DNA of 64,000 bases, taken from positions 81,814,665 to 81,878,664 of the forward strand of contig CM050453.2 of assembly GCA_027563935.2 (NCBI GenBank). The letters are read 5' to 3'. The notes under the pieces are model-generated. The model saw only the letters and a program-made list of their open reading frames with translations, made no database searches and was not told the origin of the DNA. A program made the translations under genes and the position numbers. The stretch comes from Costus lasius. Its lineage: Eukaryota; Streptophyta; Magnoliopsida; Zingiberales; Costaceae. This document shows positions 12,186 to 22,674 of the stretch, piece by piece (position 1 is the stretch's first letter; each line of letters opens with the position of its first letter).

Positions 12186-13118
12186 ACTACCGGCGGACTT
12201 GATCAGGCAAATTATAATCATCACAGAAAGGTAATATTCAATCATATAACTCAAAGGTGGTAATATCTTTGAGTTGCATGGTAGAAGACAAACTTATATG
12301 ATTTTATACAGGTGATTCATTTTTGGTTTTATAACTATAATTCTTTTTTGTTTCAGAATGCTGATGTGGAAACTTTGCTTAAGCTGTTCAGAGAACCTTC
12401 AACTATAAATCCATCAGAAAAGTGTGGGATAACGTACCAGCCAAATAAATTATCTGAGAAAATAATGAAGTGTTTAATTTGTATTTTTTAAGATTCATAA
12501 GAACATCACGGACAGTGGATATGGAAAAATCAGGCAACTTGTCAAGGTCTTCCAACTTCTATTAAAATCACGAAGCTTTCAAATTGATAGCAGCTTGATG
12601 TCAAAGGGAAGAGTTCCAATTCAAAGGGAAATAAGGCACAATAATCCATATAGAATTTTTGAGATCGAAAACTCTCTTTTAAGGGATATTGGTCCCTACA
12701 AGAATCTTGTCAAATTTATCTCAAATTCTTTGGATTTTAAGGGCATTTCTAGTTCCCTTCCTCTTTTGAAGAAGTTAAGGTTTGTTTCACGGCGCATTCT
12801 ATTTTGGAGAACTATACTTCCAGTGTTATTATTGATTTCAACTAAATAAGATACGTTAGAAATATCTAAACATTAAGATTTCCTTAAATAGGAAAGTGGA
12901 GAAGGTATCAGGGTTGTAGGAATTCTTCGCTCATATATCAATCGATGGTGAGGTGAATTGGAAAAATCCAAGTTGGACTACTTGCAAGCTTCAATCGTAG
13001 TCACGGCTAAAAAAGGATTATGATCCCACATCTCCTAATCTCAAATATGCACGACCTTGCCGCAGACTTGGATTCTTTAGTAGACTGGATTATCAATCAG
13101 CTTCCAACTTCTTGGCTT
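12186..13118 (+). pseudogene. DUF547-family gene relic (exon fragments)
   Basis: DUF547 proteins are plant proteins, often with an N-terminal leucine zipper, of poorly known biochemistry. Several pieces match the family in order. A candidate exon ends at a donor near 12226. After the acceptor at 12356 comes NADVETLLKLFREPS, then PNKLSEKIMKC. Near 12595-12800 there is NPYRIFEIENSLLRDIGPYK followed by SLPLLKKLRF, matching the family's PY-x-F, RDIGPYK and RRLK segments. Near 13045-13105 there is MHDLAADLDSLVDWI, resembling the C-terminal end. Stops and missing pieces, including the HQ-KLAFWIN core, make it a pseudogene. It stops where the Harbinger element starts. Assignment is by eye. Confidence 0.5.
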
Positions 13119-14083
13119 TTACACTGTGTTTAGTAGCGAGGAAAGAAAAATTACAAGAAAGAAAAATTTGTAAGGAAAGAAAATGACATGGATAGAAATT
13201 TTTTTTTCCTTCATTCTATTTCTTTTGGAGGGAAGGAAAATTTTTCATTTGATATTTGCACTCCTAACTTAGGTTTTTATACCTATTATGCATAACACTA
13301 TAAAATTACTTTAATATATATAAAATATAAATTTAATAATCTTAATTAAATACTATAAAATTAATACAAATATAAAAATATAATAAAAATATTTAAAAAT
13401 TATATAATTACTATAAAATAATAATAATAATAAAAAATATTTTTTGAGCTATCAGCCATTAGATTGTCCTTCAATGCCTAGCAAAGCTTGTCAAATTAGT
13501 TTTTTATTAGTAGGAGAAGACGAATAAAATCCATAGAATAAAAAATAACATAGATAAAATTCCTACTTGTCAAATTAGTTTTTTACTCGTTCCAACTCAA
13601 GTTACAAAGTGGCAAAAGTAATTGACCAATTTAGAAGAGCCAAAAGTAAAGAGTCTAAGATCACTTGGTGAATGAACAAATTGTTATCTATTATGAAAAC
13701 TAAAAATCTGAATTCCAATATCAACTATTTGCAACTAAGCAAAATAACAAATTATAAAACATTCTCGTCACAGTGTAAAAAAAAGATAACACCTAACATG
13801 TACATTTGCATCACCTAAATAGGAAGGAAGGAAAACAATTAAATCCGACAACTTAATAAAAATAATCAACCTGAAACATATTTAATACAAATGCAACAGC
13901 TAAAACATAAACATAAATATCAAGTTTCATACAACATTCAGGGGTCAAACTAAACATAGTTCGATATTACATCCTTTATACCAAAAGATAAAGGTCAAAC
14001 TAAACAAAGTTCAATATCACATCCTCCATACCAAAACCAGATAGCCATAGTCAACTAGTAACAACATGTAAAGCTTAAGCAAG

Positions 14084-15099
14084 TCAATCACCTAACAACT
14101 CATTAAGTACATCTAAGCGTAATTCATCTAGAGCTAAGAAAAAAAGTCTAGCCTTCTCTTTGCTTTTCCCAAGAGCCACATAAGCACGTGCCAATTGTCG
14201 ATGTGGCACTCCAATCTTTTTCAGCTCTTCTAATATCTCTTTTTCCGAGTATTCTATTGTTGCATGATCATGAGCATATTGCTTTTCTAAACATTTGTTT
14301 GCTTGCTTCATACAATCTGCTATTTGCTTTAAACTTTCATTAGTATCATCCAATTTTGTCATAGCAACTTCTTGAATAGAGAGTGAAGAACTTTTCCTCT
14401 TACCATTCTTAGATGATGTAGAATCAGTGGCAATAGCTATATGGGGTGGGGAGGGTAGCACATCAATTGAATTTATTTCATCAACTCTTTCATTAGATGT
14501 GTCATGCAAAGCATGTAATGAACACTCATCATGGCTAGTTATTTCTTTACTCCACACCTTTGTAAATTCATTACAAGTATTAGCCATTCCACCAGTTGCT
14601 CAATCTTTTGAGAAAAGAGCATCTAACTTGTCATAATGATGAACAAGAGTGCCCCTCCACTTTCTCATAATAGGATTAGCCTGTAAAAATAATAAAATTA
14701 GTAAATAGATGCCAAAACATCAAATAACCATTTACTACAAAATGATAACTTGCATACCTTGATAAGATCATCCCATACTTGATCATCGACTTCAAATATT
14801 TTTATTTCACTATTCCATACAATGCCACTCTTGTTCTTAAATAACTCATGGCAGGTATTAAAGTTGCTTTTAAGTGTCTTGATGTGATTTTTTAAATGAT
14901 CTTTTGTCAAAGATATACCAAATGCTTGTACACATATGGTTAACATATTTGTATACGTGGTTGAGGTAAATGTACCATCAACCCTAAAGTCTCTCTCTTG
15001 TTGCTCTAGCATTGCATCAATAAAAACATTGCCCATTTCCTCACTCCATTTGATGTTTTCTTTCCTTGAGCTTTCAGCAGCCTTAGCTTTTCTAATCAT
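14084..15099 (-). pseudogene. Harbinger ORF1, Myb/SANT-like DNA-binding protein
   Basis: Exon 1 (15099-14758) encodes a Myb/SANT-like domain (KWSEEMGNVFIDAMLEQQ, then the TLKSNFNTCHELFKNKSG helix), the type found in Harbinger ORF1 and plant L10-interacting MYB-like proteins. Its donor is GTATGC, and exon 2 begins at 14680 after a TTTTTACAG acceptor. Exon 2 carries a central linker and a C-terminal helical region (KKIGVPHRQLARAYVALGKS) typical of this family. The only break seen is a TGA at 14600-14602 where the family has Arg, consistent with CGA to TGA at a methylated CpG. In Harbinger elements ORF1 binds DNA and helps the transposase enter the nucleus. Confidence 0.75.
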
Positions 15100-15198
15100 C
15101 TTCCATTTAAACAAAATCAATATTGTTAGACTATTATAACTCATTATGAAAGCAAAGATAGTACATCACTTTTGTTAAACAAAACACAGTTCAACTTA

Positions 15199-15355
15199 CA
15201 AATACAAATACTAATTAAAGTCATGAAACATAGAAATGTCAAAGTACAAATAAAGATACTAATTAAAGTCATGAAACATAGAAATGTCAAACTACAAATA
15301 AAGATAGTGATTAAAGTCATGAAACATAGAAATGCCAAACTACAAATAAAGATAG
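15199..15355. repeat. 48-bp tandem repeat between the Harbinger genes
   Basis: Just over three units of 48 bp (starting near 15199, 15247 and 15295) share AATTAAAGTCATGAAACATAG. They lie between ORF1 and the stop codon of the transposase. Open frames on both strands here (15144-15338, 15172-15387) are products of the repeat. Confidence 0.9.
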
Positions 15356-15408
15356 TACATCACTTTTGTAGGACATTGAAGCTATAGTCAAGATAGTACA
15401 TGACTAAT

Positions 15409-16374
15409 TCATAAAACATAATCATTCCACATAGCATTTGCCATATTATCTCTAATTAGAACCCCCTTTTGAGCATCTTCATCTAGTCTTTCTATCCCAA
15501 AAGCATCTTGTGTTATCATGTTTGATATTTCCTCATCAACTTCAGCAATAATAGCAGCATCGGGATCAACGCCCATTAAGTAATTATGTAAAATACAACA
15601 TGCTAGGATAATTTGAACATGTGTGCTAATAGGATAAAAGGGTTCTGATCCACTCGCTATGATTGGAAATCTCTTCTTCAGTACACCAAAGGTTGTTTTA
15701 ATAACATTTCGAGAAGAAGCGTGTCGATGGTTAAAAAGTTCCTTTGCATTTTGTGAAGCGCATTGAGAATATTCTTTCTAGTGATAACGAACTCCTCTAT
15801 ATGGTGTGATAAGATAACTTTTAATTCCAACTCTGACATCACCCAAATAGTATTTTCCTACAACAATAATACGTAATTTATTAACCTTGTAACTTATAAA
15901 AGTTTTTAATAAATAAGGAAAAATTTTACCTTCTGGAATTTTTAAGTTATCGGATCTAGTCAAGGCATCTTTCGATATTCGTAAATCAGATGTTGTCCCC
16001 TCCCACCTAGGAAGGACATACGTAAATTTCATATCAAATGAACATGCTGCTAATACATTTGTTGTTGGTCAGTCTTTTCTCCCCCTATATCTAGATGCAT
16101 CAATAGAAGGTACTCTCACACGAATATTAATTCTATCGATAGCTCCTAAACAATCCTGCAATTTTATCCAATTGATTTAACAATTGAAATAGTATTGCTC
16201 ATACTAATATACTTCTAAAATAACATACCTTGAAATAAGGATATAATATGTTCCTATTGTAAATCTTAGGAGGAACTGTTGAACTATCAAGTTGCTTGAT
16301 AAACTACTCGTGTATGCTAATAATAGCTCTTAACACCTCATGAAAGTGAGAACTAATACTGCTAGGACCACAAT
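15409..16374 (-). pseudogene. Harbinger DDE transposase, C-terminal part
   Basis: Reading leftward from the insertion, the frame gives ISSHFHEVLRAI, then VRVPSIDASRYRGRK, then FTYVLPRWEGTTSDLRI, GKYYLGD and TPYRGVRYH. All are landmarks of the DDE_4 nuclease domain of PIF/Harbinger transposases. Next comes NAKELFNHRHASSRNVI and the C-terminal CCILHNYLMG region, ending at a TGA (15409-15411). A small intron (about 15857-15930) separates the segments ending KIPEG and starting GKYYLG. A TAG after RYH and some diverged residues disable it. The N-terminal half lies beyond the LTR-type insertion, at 18394-18600. Confidence 0.8.
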
Positions 16375-18393
16375 AAAGACACGAAAATTTATAGTATATT
16401 TTGTGTCATTTGATTGGTCTTTTGTGTTATATTCATGCTTTTTTGCTTATTTTTATGCCTTATTTGTCAAATATTACGGAATCTACACATTTTCTCATTT
16501 TTGATCATTTTCGGGTAAAAAGACATTATTTTAAGGAGTTTTTGAGCAATTCTAGTGCATAGACAAATTCCAATCATCAAGAGAAGGTTACATGTCAAAT
16601 TTCACGCAAATCGGAGCTTCAGACCAAATTACGGCAGGGCCATAATGTATATTATGGTACAATGGTTTTACTGAACCCACAGAATAAATCATGGCACCAC
16701 TGTAATTTATGAGACCTACCGTAATTTTGGTCGAATTCTGTCCAATAGGAAATATGGCACTGCCGTATTATAGTTATGGCTGTAATTCCATCGAGAAGAA
16801 TTTTGAAGCATTACACGGCACTGCCGTGGTTCATATTACAGCCCATGTTTCTTTTCAGATTCTTCACAGAAGGAATTAAGGCACTGCCATAAACATTTTT
16901 ATGGGCCGTAATTATGATTCAGGCGACCAACTTTGCCTGATTTTCCCAGTGTTACTGTAGCCCGATTCTTGTAATGGCGATTTCAGACGATTTAGACCAC
17001 CATTTCAAAAACAGTAAAAAGAGAAAAACTCTTTAAGAAGAGGAGAAGATCACCAAACCAAAGGCGGGAAATTTTGATTGACGATTCAGAGAGAAATCGA
17101 GTTTTTCACCACCGCCTTAGGGTTCGCTGCTGTGAAGTGAACAGAGCACCATCGGCCCTGAAATTTGAGGAAAAGATACGTCTAAAGGAGGAGAACATAC
17201 CCCATAAGTTTTAGAGTGAAAGGAGATCGGAAGAAGGAGAAATCAACGAAAACATGGGCGCCGCACTGTTCATCGCGTTCAAAAGAAGAGATTATGGGCT
17301 GTAATTTTCATTACAGCCCTGTGTTTAGTAAATTTTCTCTTCTTCTTCAATTTTTGATCATTCTAAACAATGGCATATTGTAATTCTTCAGCCATGCTAG
17401 CTTAAACACCTTTTGGGATAGGGGGTGTAATCCCCTTAATTTCATAATGACTAGATGATCCTTATTTCGTCAAGATATTTTTGTTATGATAATTCTACTT
17501 AAGTGATGGTTGTCTTTAATCTTTTCTAGTTTCAATTGTCAACGTGTGTTAGAGTTTGTGATATGGACTGAAAAGTGATTTGTAAAACTTGGAACCCTAA
17601 AATTGAGATTTAGAAACTCATCGTAAGAAATTAGGTTTGTTCTTATTTCTAGATTTTAGAAGTTTATCTTCTTGTTGATAATCTGATCTAGGAAATATTA
17701 ATGAGCTAAAGATGAAAATATCGTAAGAAATTAGGTATTAGATTGTTGGAAACCCTTAAGTAGAACCTGTAAATCTAAATTATGAAAATATTTAGTATTC
17801 ACTTGAGACATTGACATTAGATTGAATGCACGAAAGTGATTCTACATCTCTTCGACAAGGTTTACTTATCTTTAGCATTGAATAGTCCTGCACGAAAGCG
17901 AGGGTTATTCTTTGGAAAATTGTCTACGCGAAAGCGAGGTAATTTATTTATCAAGTAAACTATGTCTTTATCATAATAAGTATAAACTGACAAACACTTA
18001 TTTATATCTAGTCATTGAAATTAAGGTGAATGAAACCCTAGTCCCAGCTGTCCTCTCTGATTTTTCGTGTAATTTCCGATCACTTGTTTGCATCATATTT
18101 GATTGCCTAGCTAGTAAGAAATTAATTCTTTGGTACTTAACAAACGAGGTCTCTCTGGTTTGATATCTTTTTATTAATTCGAGTATCAGTGTACTTGAGG
18201 ACACAACAAGTTTTTGGCGTCATTGCCGGGGACCTTGGTTTTTGTTAATATTGAAGAAATTGATAGTATTGCTAGACTAGGCTTTGCTTTATTTCCTGTT
18301 TTTACTATTTTCTTTAGAAATCTTCTGAAGCTGAGATTAATTTTATTTTCTATTATTTTCTGCATATTTTGAGTTATTTGATCTATCTACGAA
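16375..18393 (+). mobile_element. LTR-type insertion (about 2.0 kb, Athila/Tat-like) in transposase
   Basis: This copy is homologous to the insertion at 2460-4411 but in the opposite orientation. It runs from AAAGACACGAAAATTT to ACACAACA (18208), then a primer-binding site and about 160 bp of leader. Flanking bases ACAAT (16370-16374) and ACAAA (18394-18398) look like a target duplication with one mismatch. Excising the insert brings the transposase segments NREFC and GPSSISSHFH into one frame. It holds several GGCACTGCC-type palindromes (16620-16915) and GCACGAAAGTGA-type repeats (17830-17940). No coding region is present. Confidence 0.75.
18215..18232 (+). promoter_or_regulatory. Primer-binding site (tRNA-Asp type)
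   Basis: TGGCGTCATTGCCGGGGA directly follows the LTR end ACACAACA. It matches the Athila/Tat primer site complementary to the 3' end of tRNA-Asp with a single difference from the usual form (GTC for GCC). Confidence 0.75.
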
Positions 18394-18600
18394 ACAAAAT
18401 TCCCGATTCTTGATATTATGGGCTACCAAATATAGGAACTTTGCAACTTTTTCCTCAACGCTAGAATTTTTATTATCTTTGACAAGATTTGTGCCTCGTA
18501 GTGTCTCACACAAATACAAAAAGGTTTTTTTTTCTCATTCTTAAAATGTTATAACAAAGTTGATCCAAACTCAATAACTTGTTTAGAAGATTCCTTCACA
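18394..18600 (-). pseudogene. Harbinger transposase, N-terminal part
   Basis: The minus strand encodes ILRMRKK, then with a frameshift RGTNLVKD-like sequence, then SVEEKVAKFLYLVAHNIKNREF. That last block is the conserved EEQVAMFLH-VGHN-NR segment preceding the helix-turn-helix of Harbinger transposases. It joins the segment at 16374 once the LTR insertion is removed. Further upstream (18596-18784, minus) is an open frame I cannot assign; it may be the degraded start of the protein. Confidence 0.7.
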
Positions 18601-18800
18601 TTTTATCCTTATATTCATTACTTTCTACCAATGGCTTATCCAGATAGGATGAGTGAAATAATAAAAGGAGAATTGGGTTCAATTGTGCAACACAACTTCC
18701 AGCTATAGCTACAAGTGGACATTGTCTATGGTGGAGGTTGCACAATTCAGTATATCTCTTATCTTTGCTACTCGTTGGAGCCATTACAATAAAACCTATA

Positions 18801-20020
18801 ACACAGCCAATGTAAAAAAAAAAAAAATAATCAGCATGTGCATATAGTTAGCAACATATTTAATTCTTACATGTATCATCTATTCAGAGAAGAAGAATAG
18901 GTATGGATGTTTGAACTACATATTATTGTAGATATTAATCTTCATTAGCATGCTACTAGCGACATAAACTCATCTAGAATTGCACCAAGCATGACCACTA
19001 GTGATATTAAATTTTGATCTTACAACATTTTCACGGTCAATTTAAGTTCACAGAGGAATGATTTAATGGTAAGTTACATAAAAATGAATAAAAAAGCAGT
19101 TGTGTACTAGTATGGAAATTCAACTGTGCATGTACCCTTTTGAAGACTCTTATTTCTAATTCAATATCTTTAGGGTCAAGAATACATATATGAAAAACAT
19201 ATAAAAAAAGTATGGCAATCATAGAAAAGACAATCTCATTCAAAATCATGAATATCTCATAAGATTAGATTAATGGACATCTGAATTCCTACTTTCTTAT
19301 ATAGGAATCTTTTCGCAGCTAGTCTTTGATAGTCCATTTTCAAGAGTATGAAAAATGACATAGAAACTAGAATCACTTGTCAGAATACTATTTCTGTTAA
19401 AACATAAATTGCACTAATCAAATCGAAGCGTTAACTTTGTTGTCATTTTGAGAATGGTAAATTAGTAAGGTAAATGCAAAATGAATTTTGGACTTGAATC
19501 CTACACTCTCTTCTATAAGAACTCAATTGTTCTGCAGCAGAATCTACATATTATCCAACATCAATAGTCAACTTGCTCCATTTTCAAGATATTATACCAA
19601 GCTTATCCAAAAAGTCATACTACATAAATAAAGATTGATGCACTTCCTAGTCTAACAAATTAAACAACACCAATGAACTCCAAATATTTAGTAACAAAAG
19701 AGTTATTCACACAAACAATTAAGTGAGAACCATAAAGTTGCATGGGAAACTCGGCAATTAAAGGAAGTAGTTTCAAATATTGGGTAATCCTTGGTGTGTA
19801 GAAAAAGTAGTTTCAAATATTGGGCTGGAGGCTGGAGAAAAACCAGGGAATGCTTTTGTTCCAGGTACCAAAGAACTTGGAGTTTTGAACTTGTTGTTAT
19901 CATGGTGGGAAACAGTGATGGAACAAGAGGCAAATCATGTTGTATCATGGTGTGTTACTGTATTAGACTTCTACATATGTGAGGTTTTGAGCCAAGAAAA
20001 CAAAAGACGATGATGTTGAT
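18801..20020. other. Unassigned stretch between Harbinger and Athila
   Basis: No gene or element end was recognised. A 20-bp sequence AAGTAGTTTCAAATATTGGG occurs twice (about 19769 and 19806). The right end of the Harbinger element may lie here but was not identified. Confidence 0.5.
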
Positions 20021-21545
20021 TGATGCCTTGCATTTTGGTAGTATTTTCTAATATCATTTTATTTTAAAATAAGGCATATTCTGGTGCTTTTATGTAATTT
20101 TCAGGCTTATTTACTTGCTTATTTTGAAATCTTCACTTTTTCTTGTCTTTGTGAAATTTCAGGTAAAATCACCCAATTTTGGAGCTTTTTGGAAATTCTA
20201 AAGTCACGGCGTGATTCCTTATGAGGAGACGAGGCTGCACGTCAAATTTGGGATTAATTGGAGCTTTCTCTAAAAATCACGGCCAGGTGAACCCGGCGGG
20301 GTTCACCCGTGATTCGCAAGCTTCACAGCCAACCCATGATTTTGGTGTTCGGCTGTGATTCTACCGAAGGCACTTTTTGTCAGAAACGTATAGAAAACTT
20401 CACGACCTGGTGAACCCCATGGGTTTACCGGTGATTCTTACTCGACATAACTTCACAGCAGACTTCACCGCCAGGTGAACCCCACAGGGTTCACCCGTGA
20501 TCATAACCCAGCAGCCCGACTTACACGTGATCAAAACTGGGCTGACCGACCCCCACTCGATTTTTCTTCGATTATGGGCCCAATAAAAATCAGAAAAATA
20601 TGAAAAAAATATGTTTTGGAAAGCTAACAGAGAGGCAAATCTTTTGGGTATAAAGCCCTCTTTTTTGTGCCATATTTGGGGAGCAATCGAGGGACGAAGT
20701 GGCTAGGGCGAGTTGACCAACAATGAGGGCTTCCGGAGAGGATTTTGGGGCAATTTCGCAACGGATCTTCACCAAACTTTGAGGAAACGTTTGCATCATC
20801 CTCTCCTACCTCTCCTTAGTCTTTGTTTCTAGTTTTCTTTGTCGATTTGAGAGATTTGTGTGGATTTGTATGGCTTTTCAAGCTTAAACCTTTATTTGGG
20901 GCTCGGATGAAACCCTTTGACTTGATCTATTGTATGAACTAAACTTTCTTGATGTTTTGAGTTTTATCTGAGCATATTTTATTTAGTTGTGATTATTTCA
21001 TAATATTACCTTGATCATGTAATGTTGTGCGTTAGCCGACATAATTCATATCGAGAGGAGGATCATGGCGGTGGAACCCCTAGGTAAAACTTGTGAATCC
21101 ATGACATGAAAGTGCTTGGTTTTCGCTCGAGGGTAACGTAATTTTTCATAGAACTCATTAGATTTATCTGAAATGATCCACCGCGAGAGTAGGAGACCGT
21201 TCCGGGCACTAGGGTGTACCACCGAGAGGGGCCATCCTGTAACTAGGAAAGATCCCTTATGTAAAATGATAAACTAATGCATCAACTAATTCCAGTTCAA
21301 ATAGATCAGTCAATGTGGTGAATTCCGTAGTCCTGATATCTCTCAATTAGACACCCTTCATATTTTTATCGTTGCTTTTCCTATTTTATTTATTGTTGAG
21401 TTAGTTTACTTTATTCCCAAAACACCAAAAAATTGGATTGCTTAGCTTCTAAATATCAGAATAGTTGGTACTTGACCTAGCTCCCTATGGGATCGATAAT
21501 CTTTTATATTACTTCGATAGCACCGTGCGCTTGCGGTGCGTATCA
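20021..21545 (+). repeat. Athila-like 5' LTR
   Basis: It begins TGATGCCTTGCATTTTGG, as does the 3' copy, and ends GCGGTGCGTATCA just before the PBS, giving 1525 bp. Three palindromes of about 22 bp with arms like GGTGAACCC and GGGTTCACC lie at 20286-20307, 20409-20429 and 20474-20495. The LTR would carry promoter and polyadenylation signals, but no TATA box was obvious. Confidence 0.85.
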
Positions 21546-21551
21546 AGTTTT

Positions 21552-21569
21552 TGGCACCGTTGCTGGGGA
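21552..21569 (+). promoter_or_regulatory. Primer-binding site of the Athila-like element
   Basis: TGGCACCGTTGCTGGGGA lies six bases after the LTR end and matches the tRNA-Asp-type Athila PBS with two transitions. Confidence 0.85.
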
Positions 21570-21699
21570 GCTTCGGTCAATATTAACAAATTTCTGAAAT
21601 TTAGTAGACTAAGCATTTTTCTTTTTCTTCCTTTTTATTTTAGCTATTTCCTTTCTTAAGCTTTATAATTGTGTCTAATTAATATTTTTTGCAAAGGAG

Positions 21700-22674
21700 C
21701 TTAAGAACAGGTGATCTGTATGACCTAGATCTTGAAGCCTTTATCTTTGAATCTGGAGAATGCTCAAGTACCTTTGGCTGCTGGAAATATGAACAACAAG
21801 ACTTTGAGAGGTTATGCTGCTCCATCTATACAATACTTACTATTGGGCATTGTTCGCCCGAATGTGGAAGCCAACAGTTTTGAGATAAAGCCTGCACTAC
21901 TATCGGTGGTTCAATAGAACCAATTTGGAGACTCTCCCCTAGAAGACCCTTATATGCACTTGGCCATATTTTTTGGAATATTGTGATACTTTTAAGATTA
22001 ATGGTGTTTCTTCTGATGCAATTAAGCTAAGATTATTTCCTTTCTCTCTCAGGGATCAGGCTAGAGCGTGGTTGCACACTATACCATCTGCTTCAATCAG
22101 AACATGGGAAGAGCTTTCACAAGCATTCTTGTCTAAATACTTCCCTCATAGTAAGACAATTCAGTTGAGGATTCAGATTACAAGTTTTACACAGAAAAAT
22201 GGGGAATCACTCTATGAAGCATGTGATAGATTTAAAGAACTTCAAAGAATATGCCCACATCATGGACTTCAAAAATGGGTAATTATTCACACTTTTTATA
22301 ACACGAGGCGTATTATTGATGCAGCTGCTGGTGGGGCTTTGATGAACAAGACTGTGGATGATGCTATGAACCTGCTGGAGGATATGGCCCTCAATCATAG
22401 TTAATGTTCAGGTGAGAGAGTTAACTCATATAGAGCTACAACTTCAAGTAAGTATGATTTGCATGAATTGAGCTTGTTAGTTGTGAAGGTAGATACTTTA
22501 TCATGAAAGTTAGATTCCTTCATTGTCAATTCAGTTGAAGCCACTAATGTTTATTGTGAATTTTGTGGAATTTCAGGACACAACTTCGCTGAATGCCAAT
22601 TAGGAATCTCACAACCTGAACCTTTTGGAGAGCAAGTCAATACCTTTTGGAATCTTAACCCTAGATCACAGTTG
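21700..22674 (+). pseudogene. Athila-like gag, N-terminal part
   Basis: The capsid (Retrotrans_gag) domain is clear: LRGYAAPSIQYLLLGIVRP, then FKINGVSSDAIKLRLFPFSL, RDQARAWL, SQAFLSKYFP and DAAAGGALMNKT. A stop separates the first segment from the second (after LLSVVQ at about 21915), and further stops lie near 22402 and 22503. A CCHC zinc knuckle (CEFCGISGHNFAEC) sits near 22557-22598. The frame is then cut at 22675 by the copia element and resumes at 32348. Capsid would form the virus-like particle and the knuckle would bind RNA. Confidence 0.85.

Larger units (their letters stand above)
13122..18800 (-). mobile_element. PIF/Harbinger DNA transposon, interrupted
   Basis: Two minus-strand genes typical of PIF/Harbinger elements are present: a DDE transposase (15409-18600) upstream of a Myb/SANT-like ORF1 (14084-15099). 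Such elements duplicate a 3-bp TTA/TAA target. A candidate left end is TTA at 13119-13121 followed by CACTGTGTTTAGTAG. I could not find the matching right end, so 18800 is only a lower bound beyond the transposase N-terminus. An LTR-type insertion occupies 16375-18393. Both genes carry stop codons. Confidence 0.7.
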
